Assembly: GCF_000169335.1 (NCBI RefSeq)
Contig: NZ_AAXW01000008.1
Location: forward strand, 84,276 to 148,275
Reading direction: 5' to 3'
Length of the DNA: 64,000 bases
DNA from: Crocosphaera chwakensis CCY0110
GTDB taxonomy: Bacteria > Cyanobacteriota > Cyanobacteriia > Cyanobacteriales > Microcystaceae
Position 1 is the stretch's first letter. Every line of letters begins with the position of its first letter. The position numbers and the translations under genes are program-made. The notes beneath the pieces are model-generated. The model was not told the origin of the DNA, did no database searches, and saw only the letters and a program-made list of their open reading frames with translations. Positions 55,992 through 64,000 of this stretch are shown here, in pieces.

Positions 55992-56066
55992 GGCGTTTCA
56001 CCACACTCATATAAAATTAGACTAGACTGTACAGTTTGATTATAAGGTTTTAAACTAAAATAAACT

Positions 56067-56090
56067 AGGGGTCAACCATCGTTAACCCCT
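56067..56090 (-). terminator. Hairpin after psb32
   Basis: AGGGGTCAAC and GTTAACCCCT form a 10-base stem with one mismatch and a CATC loop, about 32 bases past the psb32 stop codon. On the minus strand a T-rich stretch (TAGTTTATTTTAGTTT) follows. It is nearly the same sequence as the psb34 terminator. Confidence 0.7.
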
Positions 56091-56121
56091 ATCTAAATAC
56101 GATCTAAACAGGATTGTTTTC

Positions 56122-56811
56122 TTATCGGCCTGGTATCCCAACATACCAGAAATAGGTAGCCATAGGAATAACTGTAGCTAGAACCATTAATACCACTACC
56201 CAGATGGTTGCGCTGGTATCGTCCGTATCTTCAGCACTGGTAAAGGTGCTTTCGATGTTAATTCCTTGAACTTCAGGGGGACCAGGATCAGGGTTTCCGG
56301 ATAAAACAGCTACAAGGCGATCGCCGGCTTCGAGAAAGGCTTCATTATACTTTGCACTCCGTAAAGGCACAGCAACTGTTTCTTTAACCACACTCGTAGC
56401 AATTTCATCAGTTAATAAAGACTCGGTATTGTCTCCTTGACGCAAGGCAGTTTTATTAGTCAAAGTATCAACCACTAAAATTACTTGATTAGCTTGTTCT
56501 TCAGGGGTAGGATACCATTGATCAAAAATACCATCGGCCAAGTCCTCCATTGTTAAACCATAATCTAAACGACGAATAGCAATGAGTCTCACTTCGTTAC
56601 CAGTATTATTGGCTAATTTTTTAAATTGACCATTCAAGCGATTTTCATTAGCAAAACTAATGGCATCAGCTTGGTCGACCACCCAAGTATCTGATCCTGG
56701 ACTCAACACAGGCAAATCATAGACTCCGGTAGCATTTGCTGGAGCGATCGCGGTACTAAAAGCGATCACTAGACATAGTATTAGTCCTATGACGTATTTT
56801 ATAGGTTTCAT
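56122..56811 (-). CDS. psb32: Psb32, TPM-domain photosystem II repair protein
   Basis: The 229-residue protein has a signal peptide (cleavage near APANA), a lumenal TPM domain (about 35-180; WVVDQADAISFANENRLNG, DQWYPTPEEQANQVILVV) and a C-terminal membrane helix (about 205-225). It matches Synechocystis Sll1390 (Psb32), which protects photosystem II from photodamage and speeds its repair. The 3' arm of a perfect 11-base inverted repeat in its 5' leader ends three bases before the ATG. A terminator hairpin follows the gene. Confidence 0.87.
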   Translation of the reverse strand: MKPIKYVIGLILCLVIAFSTAIAPANATGVYDLPVLSPGSDTWVVDQADAISFANENRLNGQFKKLANNTGNEVRLIAIRRLDYGLTMEDLADGIFDQWYPTPEEQANQVILVVDTLTNKTALRQGDNTESLLTDEIATSVVKETVAVPLRSAKYNEAFLEAGDRLVAVLSGNPDPGPPEVQGINIESTFTSAEDTDDTSATIWVVVLMVLATVIPMATYFWYVGIPGR

Positions 56812-56814
56812 AGC

Positions 56815-56855
56815 AAATAGTTGAATGAAGATAATAGCTTAATTTTCAACTATTT
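56815..56855 (-). promoter_or_regulatory. Leader hairpin abutting the psb32 start codon
   Basis: AAATAGTTGAA (56815-56825) and TTCAACTATTT (56845-56855) are exact reverse complements with a 19-base spacer. On the psb32 mRNA the stem ends 3 nt before the AUG, covering the ribosome-binding region, where no Shine-Dalgarno is evident. It could modulate translation; this is inference. Confidence 0.5.
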
Positions 56856-57151
56856 TCACATACAAAGGCGTACCTGCAAATAGAAAGGAACACTATTAAC
56901 CACTGACTCACTGAATAAACTCTCATTAATACTTAATTTATACTCACACCTCTAAACTGGGAACTCAGGTTTGTGCCAATTAAAGAATCTTCCTTATTCC
57001 CCTATTCCCTCACTGACCATTTACCGATAATATGAATAATGCCCAATAAACCTTAACTGTACAATCAATTTTAGGAAATGGTAAATTCCGCCCCATTTCC
57101 TCCCCATCATAGTTAAACTAACGGGGTTCTTAGCGGTTAACTTAAAGATTA
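56856..57151. other. Divergent promoter region, psb32 / acpP
   Basis: Together with the leader hairpin, 340 bases separate divergent psb32 and acpP. No gene is visible. A near-symmetrical TTAACGG/GCGGTTAAC feature is close to the acpP start. Promoters for both genes must lie here but are not assigned. Confidence 0.35.
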
Positions 57152-57391
57152 ATGAACCAAGAAATATTTGATAAAGTAAAAACCATCGTCGTTGAACAAC
57201 TCGAAGTTGAAGAAGATAAAGTAACCCCAGAGGCCAACTTTGCCAATGACTTGGGGGCTGACTCTTTAGATACAGTAGAATTAGTAATGGCCTTAGAAGA
57301 GGAGTTTGATATCGAAATTCCTGACGAAGCTGCTGAAAACATTGCCACAGTGCAAGCTGCTGTGGAATATATCGAAAAAGAGCAAGCTTAA
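57152..57391 (+). CDS. acpP: Acyl carrier protein
   Basis: The 79-residue acidic, helical protein carries growing acyl chains on phosphopantetheine attached to the Ser of [17 protein letters not shown] (Ser near 39). Length and sequence are standard. It starts with ATG at 57152 and is followed by fabF 93 bases downstream on the same strand, the usual acpP-fabF arrangement; the two are probably co-transcribed and work with accA (14 kb) in fatty acid synthesis. Confidence 0.97.
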   Translation: MNQEIFDKVKTIVVEQLEVEEDKVTPEANFANDLGADSLDTVELVMALEEEFDIEIPDEAAENIATVQAAVEYIEKEQA

Positions 57392-57484
57392 AGCCTAATT
57401 AATAACAAAAATAAGTTATTTATCCCCCCATCTCCCCTCCTAAGTGCATTGCTGGGTAGATCAATTTTTTTATAAGGGAAAATC

Positions 57485-58735
57485 ATGACGAATTCACAAT
57501 TAAAGCGAGTAGTAGTAACCGGGTTAGGTGCGATTACCCCCATTGGCAATACCCTAACAGACTATTGGGAAGGTTTAATGAATGGAAAAAGTGGGATCGC
57601 CGAGATTACCCATTTTGATCCGTCTCAACACACTTGTCGTATTGCTGGTGAAGTGAAAGGATTTGACCCTCATGACTACTTAGATCGCAAAGAAGCAAAG
57701 CGGATGGATCGTTTTTCTCAATTTGGCGTGTCAGCCAGCTTACAGGTATTGGCTGACTCTCAGTTAGTGATTAATGACTTAAATGCAGAGCAAATTGGGG
57801 TAATTATTGGTACAGGAGTGGGGGGAATCAAAGTTCTCGAAGACCAACAGGAAATTTACTTAAACCGAGGACCGAGTCGTTGTAGTCCTTTTATGATTCC
57901 CATGATGATCGCCAATATGGCCTCAGGATTAACAGCAATCCATACAGGGGCTAAGGGACCGAATACTTGTACGGTAACTGCTTGTGCTGCCGGGTCTAAT
58001 GCCATCGGCGATGCCTTCCGTTTGGTGCAACGAGGTTACGCTAAAGCCATGATTTGTGGGGGAACCGAAGCGGCCGTTACTCCCTTATCTTTAGCAGGTT
58101 TTGCTTCGGCCAGAGCCTTATCAACTCGTAATGATGAGCCTCAACGGGCAAGTCGTCCTTTTGATAAGGATCGAGATGGCTTTGTCATGGGAGAAGGATC
58201 AGGAATCTTACTACTCGAAGAATTAGAACACGCTTTAGAACGAGGAGCAAAAATCTACGCAGAAGTCGTGGGTTATGCCATGACTTGTGATGCCTATCAC
58301 ATGACGGCTCCAGTCCCCAATGGTGCTGGTGCTACCCGTGCTATAGAATTAGCTCTAAAAGACGGAGGGATTTCTCCAGAAAAAGTCAGTTATATTAATG
58401 CTCACGGAACCAGTACGGCAGCTAACGATGTTACCGAAACCAAAGCCATCAAAAAAGCGTTAGGCGATCATGCTTATCGTATTGCTGTTAGTTCCACTAA
58501 ATCTATGACGGGTCATTTATTGGGAGGTTCTGGTGGTATTGAAGCCGTCGCTACAGTGATGGCGATCGCGAATGATCGCATTCCCCCAACCCTTAATTTA
58601 GATAACCCTGATCCTGAGTGTGATCTTGATTATGTTCCTTACCAGAGTCGTCCTTTAGAGATTGATGTGGCTTTATCTAACTCCTTTGGTTTTGGTGGCC
58701 ATAATGTTACTTTAGCTTTTAAAAAATATATTTAA
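57485..58735 (+). CDS. fabF: 3-oxoacyl-ACP synthase II
   Basis: FabF condenses malonyl-ACP with acyl-ACP in chain elongation. The 416-residue thiolase-fold protein has the Cys nucleophile in TVTACAAGSNAIGDA, catalytic His in NAHGTSTAAND and MTGHLLGGSGG, and the C-terminal SNSFGFGGHNV. Its length is typical. It follows acpP by 93 bases. A TATAAGGGAAAATC stretch upstream of the ATG provides a ribosome site. A hairpin at 58783-58802 probably ends the transcript. Confidence 0.97.
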   Translation: MTNSQLKRVVVTGLGAITPIGNTLTDYWEGLMNGKSGIAEITHFDPSQHTCRIAGEVKGFDPHDYLDRKEAKRMDRFSQFGVSASLQVLADSQLVINDLNAEQIGVIIGTGVGGIKVLEDQQEIYLNRGPSRCSPFMIPMMIANMASGLTAIHTGAKGPNTCTVTACAAGSNAIGDAFRLVQRGYAKAMICGGTEAAVTPLSLAGFASARALSTRNDEPQRASRPFDKDRDGFVMGEGSGILLLEELEHALERGAKIYAEVVGYAMTCDAYHMTAPVPNGAGATRAIELALKDGGISPEKVSYINAHGTSTAANDVTETKAIKKALGDHAYRIAVSSTKSMTGHLLGGSGGIEAVATVMAIANDRIPPTLNLDNPDPECDLDYVPYQSRPLEIDVALSNSFGFGGHNVTLAFKKYI

Positions 58736-58782
58736 CTCAGTATTGTTGTTCAGTCAGTCATCGATCACAAATACTTTTCTTT

Positions 58783-58802
58783 CTCCTACAAAGCTGTAGG
58801 AG
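58783..58802 (+). terminator. Hairpin after fabF
   Basis: CTCCTACA and TGTAGGAG form a perfect 8-base stem with an AAGC loop, 48 bases past the fabF stop. No strong T-run follows (TAATAGTATTG), so it may be a weak terminator or a processing site before the lipase gene. Confidence 0.5.
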
Positions 58803-58836
58803 TAATAGTATTGAGAATAACTAAAATGATGTCATT

Positions 58837-59463
58837 ATGATAGGAAATCATAAAAATCCAGTATTATTGATTCATGGAATTTACAACACATCGGCTAAAT
58901 TTAATATAATGGCAAACTATTTGACTAATTTAGGTTGGTCGGTTCATCGTTTGTCTCTCAAACCTAATAACGGAGATGGTCATCTTGAACATTTAGCCCA
59001 ACAAGTTCATGATTATATTAATGATAATTTTGAAAATAACCAACCTATTGATTTAATCGGTTTTAGTATGGGAGGATTAGTAACTCGTTATTATTTACAA
59101 CGTTTAGAAGGAATCAAAAGAGTTCAACGTTATATTAATATTTCTACCCCCAATTATGGAACCATTACTGCTTATGTATTACCCAATCCAGGAATTAAGC
59201 AAATGCGTCCTAATAGTCAATTTTTACAAGACTTAAATAAAGATATAGAGACAACTTTAAATAAGATTGATGTTACCGTAATCTGGACTCCATTTGATGT
59301 GATGATTTTTCCAGCATCTAGTTCTAAAATAGCCATAGGAGAAGAAATTAAACTCTCTATTTTGACCCATGAACAAATGGTAAGCCATCAGAAACTTCTA
59401 AAAACGATTTCTGACTCCCTTTCTAAACCTCTTAACATTAATAAGATATCCGTTAAACTGTAA
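58837..59463 (+). CDS. Alpha/beta hydrolase, lipase type
   Basis: The 208-residue protein has the oxyanion-hole motif VLLIHGIYN near residue 10, nucleophile elbow IGFSMGGLVTRYY (Ser near 77) and a likely acid in WTPFDVMIFP; a C-terminal His in THEQMVSHQK may complete the triad. It resembles triacylglycerol lipases of the compact LipA/EstA group. No signal peptide, so it acts in the cytoplasm or on membranes. It starts with ATG at 58837 after a hairpin ending the acpP-fabF unit. The TPR protein gene follows 21 bases on. Confidence 0.85.
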   Translation: MIGNHKNPVLLIHGIYNTSAKFNIMANYLTNLGWSVHRLSLKPNNGDGHLEHLAQQVHDYINDNFENNQPIDLIGFSMGGLVTRYYLQRLEGIKRVQRYINISTPNYGTITAYVLPNPGIKQMRPNSQFLQDLNKDIETTLNKIDVTVIWTPFDVMIFPASSSKIAIGEEIKLSILTHEQMVSHQKLLKTISDSLSKPLNINKISVKL

Positions 59464-59484
59464 AAAAGCAAAGTTATTATAACG

Positions 59485-59991
59485 ATGGATTCTAAGTTAG
59501 AACAAGTCAAACTAAAATATCAACAAGGACAAGTATTATTAGATCGGGGACAATATCGTAGTAGTGTCCAAACCCTCGAAGACGCAAAATCATTAGTTAA
59601 CCTATCTTCAAAGTTAGGAGGAGAGGTTCAATTGTCTTTAGTCACAGCATATCAAGGAGTGGATAAATTAGACGATGCGATCGCCCTTTGCGAGGAATTA
59701 ACCCGTCACCCTAACTTAGCTATACGTCAACAAAGTCAACGTATATTATACATTCTCAAAGCACCTCAGTTAAAGCGTCCTGAAGCATGGATGACCAAAA
59801 TTCCAGCAACTAATTCTGAAGATAACCCAACTCCTCGCTATGTACAAGCAAAACCAGCTACTAAACCCATGAAAACATCATCCTTAGACTTAGAAGATAT
59901 TACCCAAATGGATACCAAGGATAATGGGTTTATTGGCTTAGCATTGGGATTATTTATTATTATTATTGGTGGGTTAATTTGGTTAAGTTAA
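59485..59991 (+). CDS. TPR-containing single-pass membrane protein
   Basis: The 168-residue protein has two TPR-like repeats at about residues 1-75 (e.g. GQVLLDRGQYRSSVQTLEDAKSL; SLVTAYQGVDKLDDAIALCEEL), a proline-rich linker (85-145) and a C-terminal membrane helix (about 148-166). It is therefore tail-anchored. Such proteins are common in cyanobacteria but the function is unknown. It is 21 bases after the lipase gene on the same strand. It ends 13 bases before the convergent ccsB stop. Confidence 0.8.
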   Translation: MDSKLEQVKLKYQQGQVLLDRGQYRSSVQTLEDAKSLVNLSSKLGGEVQLSLVTAYQGVDKLDDAIALCEELTRHPNLAIRQQSQRILYILKAPQLKRPEAWMTKIPATNSEDNPTPRYVQAKPATKPMKTSSLDLEDITQMDTKDNGFIGLALGLFIIIIGGLIWLS

Positions 59992-60004
59992 GGGTCATTG
60001 ATTC

Positions 60005-61360
60005 TTAATTTTTCTCTAGTTCTAATGATTCAATAATTCCTAATAATTCCCGTTCAAAGGTGACTTGAGATCGGTTTGTTTTTCCTCCAATATAACAACG
60101 TTCGTCTTCTTGTAAGACCCAAATCTGAGAATGAGACACATAACTCATGATTACACCAATCATTAATAAACCGAAACCAGTATAAACAAAAGGAATACCT
60201 GGATCGGCTTTAATTTGCAACCCTGTACTACCAATTAATTGATAAATTTTTAATTTAACTCCATTAATTTCTAAGATCATTCCAGGTCTAACTGCACTGT
60301 AAAGATTTCCTTTTTGATCATAAACCATCATCGTGCCTTGTAGGTCTTTGGCTAATAAAGAAACCCCTTCACTTAAATCGGGTTTTGTGGGTATCCAAGT
60401 TCCCCAAATTCTACCGTTTCCATTGGTATTTAAAGGGGCCATAGGAAGTTGAAAAATCGGACTATTATTAACTTGTGCTTGGACTCCTGCAATTCCCCAA
60501 TCTGTCTGATAAAAAGTGACTCCATGATAACGCAAAGGTTCATTAACATAAATCGTTTTGCTTTTTAATTCTTCCCCATCATTATTAATGACAGAAAGAT
60601 CAGAATAAAACTGATCAATAGTTCCATCTGGGGTGTAATCAATCCAAAATCGATTCACCCGAATTCCCCAATCTGTAGGGATTTGAGGTTTAGATAAAGG
60701 ACCTGCTTCAATAATATTATTAACCTTAAAATCAGTGCCACTGGGTACCATTGCTTGGGCTAAAAATCCCGTTAGTGCGCCCCAAATAGCACCCCCTAAT
60801 ATAATTAACATAGCAGCATGAACTACAATCGGACCAATTTTTCCGATGATTCCTTTTCTAGCATAAATAGATTTATTTTCTTGAAATGTTTTATAGCCTT
60901 TCCTCTCTAAAATATTGTTAACGGAACCAAGATATTTATTGTGTAATTCTGTGCTTAATGCTAACTTTTGAAACTGTCGAGGTTTTTGGTAAAATTTCCA
61001 TTTTTTCGCTGCTTTTAAGGCAGGAAATTGACGAGTAAAGGTACAAGCAGTTAAGCTAGTACCAAAAAGAACTAATAGAGATAAAAACCACCAAGTTGTA
61101 TAAACATGGTTGATGCCTAAAATTAAAATGACTTTCCAAGTTAAAAAGCCAAATAAAGCTGGATTTTCGGGATAGTTTTGTTGATAAAAAGGAATACTTT
61201 CACCTTGTTCGATGACAGTACCACTAATACTAAATAAAGCGATCGCTAATAACAGAACAATAGCTAAACGAAGATCGGCAACTATTTTAATCAGTTGTCT
61301 AAATCCTTGTTTTGGCAAGGATATATTGTCAGTTGTTTGAGGAGAATCAGATATTGTCAT
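60005..61360 (-). CDS. ccsB: Cytochrome c biogenesis protein CcsB (Ccs1/ResB)
   Basis: The 451-residue protein of the system II haem-attachment pathway has about three N-terminal helices (30-60, 75-110 and 178-205 with a His-bearing segment [17 protein letters not shown]), a large lumenal domain (210-385) and a C-terminal helix (about 392-415). It forms the haem-delivery complex with CcsA to make cytochromes c such as cytochrome f and c6. ccdA follows 326 bases upstream on the same strand and supplies the reductant for the same pathway. Confidence 0.93.
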   Translation of the reverse strand: MTISDSPQTTDNISLPKQGFRQLIKIVADLRLAIVLLLAIALFSISGTVIEQGESIPFYQQNYPENPALFGFLTWKVILILGINHVYTTWWFLSLLVLFGTSLTACTFTRQFPALKAAKKWKFYQKPRQFQKLALSTELHNKYLGSVNNILERKGYKTFQENKSIYARKGIIGKIGPIVVHAAMLIILGGAIWGALTGFLAQAMVPSGTDFKVNNIIEAGPLSKPQIPTDWGIRVNRFWIDYTPDGTIDQFYSDLSVINNDGEELKSKTIYVNEPLRYHGVTFYQTDWGIAGVQAQVNNSPIFQLPMAPLNTNGNGRIWGTWIPTKPDLSEGVSLLAKDLQGTMMVYDQKGNLYSAVRPGMILEINGVKLKIYQLIGSTGLQIKADPGIPFVYTGFGLLMIGVIMSYVSHSQIWVLQEDERCYIGGKTNRSQVTFERELLGIIESLELEKN

Positions 61361-61685
61361 ATTTCACACCTTATCTTACTTTTATTATAAACTGATCGCT
61401 TGTTAGTTGCTATCTTTAATTTTTCTTGTTTTTTATCAGCATCTTTAGTTAAAAATGGAGCAATGCTTAATGTTTCTTTAAGATACAAAGAAAAAAGTCT
61501 CAGAAATGTTTTAGAATTTTGGTTAATAAATTTTCTACAGTCCTTTTTTCACTTCTTCCCATTCATTCTAATTTCTCAAAGACATTCTTCAATCCACTAC
61601 AGAAAACTTTCCTTGTTTAATATACTGAATCGTTGTCTTTAATCAGAGGTAGTAATCTAAGTTATGTAGGTATGGATAAGATAAT
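61361..61685. other. Intergenic region, nothing recognised
   Basis: This gap of about 325 bases between ccsB and ccdA is AT-rich. An 80-codon plus-strand frame (61400-61642) lies across it but has low-complexity, poor codon use and no ribosome site, so I treat it as spurious. Confidence 0.4.
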
Positions 61686-62429
61686 TCAAGACAACTTATT
61701 TAATGGTAAACGAGATAGTAAAGAAAACATTCCGAATACGATTAAAAAAAACCCACTAACTGGATTAATCCAAGTAGACCAACGACGTAATTCTAACAAT
61801 TTTTTCAACGTAGCAGTAAAGGTTCCTGCTAAGATTAAGGGAAGCACATAACCCACTGTATAAGCTAATAATAATATACCGCCTAAAATTAAGTCTTGTT
61901 TGGTAGCAACCCACCCTAATAATGTCGCTAAAACGGGGGTACTGCAAGGAGAAGCAACTAAACCAAAAGTCAACCCCAAAGAATAAGAACGAATTCCTGG
62001 GGGAAGATCATCAGAAATCCAATTAGTTTCTCCTAAAGAGGGAAATTGAAAAGAAATGACATCTAAAAGATTCAACCCCATTAAAATAGCAATAAAACTC
62101 ACAATAATCGGTAATCCTAAGCCAATTTGTCCATAAACTTTTCCTAATGATGCTGCTAGAATTCCTAATCCTGCCAAAGTTGTTGCTAATCCAAAAGAGA
62201 ACCAAACAGATTGACGCATTCCTTGCAATTTACCTTGAGATTCATAACCTCCAATATAAGCAATCGTAATAGGTAACATAGACAACATACAAGGGGTTAA
62301 ACTGGTTAATAATCCTGCAAAAAAAATGATAGTAATACTAATTAAACTGAGATGTTCGAGTTCCAGAGAAACTAATTTATTAGCAAATTGTTGAAGATGA
62401 TAAAGTTGTGTTTGCAAAGAATTAAACAT
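61686..62429 (-). CDS. ccdA: Cytochrome c biogenesis protein CcdA
   Basis: The 247-residue protein has six membrane helices and the two conserved Cys motifs in LTPCMLSMLPI (near residue 49) and ASPCSTPVLATLLG (near 161), used to carry electrons across the thylakoid membrane and keep apocytochrome thiols reduced. It starts with ATG at 62429. It works with CcsB, encoded downstream. Plus- and minus-strand frames inside it are shadows. Confidence 0.94.
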   Translation of the reverse strand: MFNSLQTQLYHLQQFANKLVSLELEHLSLISITIIFFAGLLTSLTPCMLSMLPITIAYIGGYESQGKLQGMRQSVWFSFGLATTLAGLGILAASLGKVYGQIGLGLPIIVSFIAILMGLNLLDVISFQFPSLGETNWISDDLPPGIRSYSLGLTFGLVASPCSTPVLATLLGWVATKQDLILGGILLLAYTVGYVLPLILAGTFTATLKKLLELRRWSTWINPVSGFFLIVFGMFSLLSRLPLNKLS

Positions 62430-62591
62430 AATAGTAGTTAGGTGAAAATAAACTTAAAATAGGAGTCAAACGAAAAAATGATACTTTTAATTCTTGTTTC
62501 ATTGTCTCCACCATTTTATAATTAATTCTGCCTACCTATTGAAGACAGTATAAAAGGAGAGTAACTTGTATTTTATTATAACTTAATTATC

Positions 62592-63848
62592 TTAAGATTG
62601 AAGTGTATTGGATTGGATATTACTTAAAAAATGACCAATCAAATACAAAGAACCTGCGATAACAATTATTTTATCAGAATCTTTGTCTTTGATAATTTCA
62701 TCTAGAGCATAAAATATAGTTTTTTTTGTTTTAATTTGTGCTAATTTTGGACAAATTTGATCAGCTAATTTTGCTAAGTTATCAGGATTTTCTGTACTGT
62801 GATCAGGTACAGGAACCAAATATAAACTATCATCTTTTCTCAGTAACTCTTGAAAAATTTTATCATGTTCTTTTGTCGATAACATTCCTATAACCCAAAT
62901 AACCGATTTATCCAGACTATCAATATAATTACGTAACATTTTAGCAGCAGCAGTATTGTGCGCCCCATCGATTAAAATAGAACAATTTTTCCATTTTATC
63001 CATTGTATTCTACCCAACCATTGAGTATTTTTGATGCCTTGTTTAATATGGTCTTCCGTAATTTTCCAACCTATTTCCTGTAATAAATTTATAGTCTCTA
63101 TAGCTAACGCAGAATTATTTAACTGCATTTTTCCCAATAATGGTAAAGAATATTGAATATTTTTATAAACAACCTGACTCTTGTCTATATAACTAGCAGA
63201 ATTAACCCAAATATTAGGACAATTTAAAGCTTTAATACGAGACTCAAAAACAGATTTAACTTCCTCAGGAACTTGACCCATAATCACAGGACATTCTGAC
63301 TTAAAAATCCCTGCTTTTTCTCCAGCAATATCTTGGATAGTTGGACCTAAACGTTGCCAATGTTCTCGACTAAGAGAAGTGATAACGGTAACTAAAGGGC
63401 GATCGCAAATATTAGTAGCATCTAAACGACCTCCTAAACCAACTTCTATAATAGCAATATCGACTTTTTTTTGAGCAAAATAAACAAAAGCTGCTGCTGT
63501 AATAATTTCAAATTGTGTGGGACTCTCTTGAGTAATATCAAGAGAATTTTTTATTTTAATCAAAATAGTTTCTAGTTCAGCTTCTGTAATGGGTTGATTA
63601 TTAAGACAAATTCTTTCCGTCCAATCAATTAAATGAGGAGAAGTATAACGCCCTACTTGATAACCTGCTTCAGTCAAAATTGAAGATAGATAAGCGCAAA
63701 CAGAACCCTTGCCATTGGTTCCACCAACATGGATGATAGGAGTATTTTCATGAGGATTATTCAATTGATTTAATAACGTTTTGATACGTTCTAACCCTAG
63801 ATGAACACCAAAATGCTGAAAACTTTGCAAAATAGAATTAATACTCAT
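62592..63848 (-). CDS. folC: Folylpolyglutamate synthase / dihydrofolate synthase
   Basis: The 418-residue Mur-ligase-fold enzyme adds glutamate to folates, and in bacteria also forms dihydrofolate. Motifs are the P loop HVGGTNGKGSVCAYLSSIL (near 40), SPHLIDWTERI, VGLGGRLDATN and the C-terminal domain with LIDGAHNTAAA. It links to folE (12.6 kb) in folate metabolism. Length is standard. It starts with ATG at 63848; the 152 bases beyond, to the window end, hold no gene that I can support. Confidence 0.95.
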   Translation of the reverse strand: MSINSILQSFQHFGVHLGLERIKTLLNQLNNPHENTPIIHVGGTNGKGSVCAYLSSILTEAGYQVGRYTSPHLIDWTERICLNNQPITEAELETILIKIKNSLDITQESPTQFEIITAAAFVYFAQKKVDIAIIEVGLGGRLDATNICDRPLVTVITSLSREHWQRLGPTIQDIAGEKAGIFKSECPVIMGQVPEEVKSVFESRIKALNCPNIWVNSASYIDKSQVVYKNIQYSLPLLGKMQLNNSALAIETINLLQEIGWKITEDHIKQGIKNTQWLGRIQWIKWKNCSILIDGAHNTAAAKMLRNYIDSLDKSVIWVIGMLSTKEHDKIFQELLRKDDSLYLVPVPDHSTENPDNLAKLADQICPKLAQIKTKKTIFYALDEIIKDKDSDKIIVIAGSLYLIGHFLSNIQSNTLQS

Positions 63849-64000
63849 TAACAGTAACTAAAAAAATACAATGTTTTTCTCTAATCTAATTAGAATATCT
63901 GAGAGACTGTTCCTAAAGACAACATTAAGTAGGGTATATTTTAGCAAACTATAATTTTTAGAGTAATTCCTCTACTTTTTTTATGCCATAACACGCCAAA

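Noticed and set aside
61400..61642. 80-codon plus-strand frame in the ccsB-ccdA gap
   Set aside because: Low complexity, no ribosome site, and no recognisable domain.
1..64000. tRNA genes, rRNA genes and CRISPR arrays
   Set aside because: No T-loop/anticodon patterns, rRNA signatures or regularly spaced direct repeats were found by reading either strand; a tRNAscan or repeat search could still find a miss.

Overview
The window is chromosomal DNA of a unicellular cyanobacterium, most like the Crocosphaera/Cyanothece group. This rests on photosystem II genes (psbX, psb34, psb32), ycf66, a tocopherol cyclase, a CcsB/CcdA (system II) cytochrome c route, a fused panC-cmk gene, two Tic22 paralogues, a DevBCA exporter, low G+C and many HIP1 palindromes (GCGATCGC, e.g. 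244-251, 3163-3170). The species call is inference. I found no rRNA, tRNA, CRISPR array or prophage.

Layout. 0-7 kb: two small membrane proteins, riboflavin synthase, a bifunctional-nuclease-family protein, an aldo/keto reductase with an Fe-S tail, tandem Tic22 genes, prmC and a decayed IS982-like remnant. 7-11.3 kb: a signalling pair, a CHASE hybrid histidine kinase overlapping a gene for a degenerate-receiver/LOV/GGDEF protein (a likely blue-light-responsive diguanylate cyclase). 11.6-17.5 kb: psb34, an SDR gene with folE, accA, a MITE-like repeat, a small membrane protein and a secreted nuclease joining an EEP domain to an endonuclease I domain. 17.6-25.5 kb is accessory: a TspO-like protein, an alpha-amylase, an IS1634-family element with an N-terminally shortened transposase, and an unrecognised 938-residue membrane/TPR protein. 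25.5-34.8 kb: ftsY, DUF4168, DUF362, a second GH13 enzyme, two TolB-like lipoproteins, ycf66, psbX and lpdA.

34.8-36.4 kb is a short accessory island of small Cys-rich or frameshifted unknown genes. 36.4-45 kb: a saccharopine-dehydrogenase-like enzyme, tocopherol cyclase, an RlpA protein, panC-cmk, a probably acquired methyltransferase, two unknowns and a GNAT enzyme. 45-49 kb: glutaredoxin and a collinear group cbiM / PDGLE / cbiQ / lipoate ligase / moaC (metal uptake and cofactor genes, without an adjacent ATPase). 49-64 kb: an MscS channel, thrS, devBCA, psb32, acpP-fabF, a lipase, a TPR membrane protein, ccsB, ccdA and folC.

Most of the window is housekeeping and photosynthesis support. 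The parts most worth a second look are the kinase/LOV/GGDEF pair, the EEP-endonuclease I fusion, the 938-residue orphan beside the IS, the 34.9-36.4 kb island, and a strong orphan terminator at 13.54 kb that may mark a small RNA.
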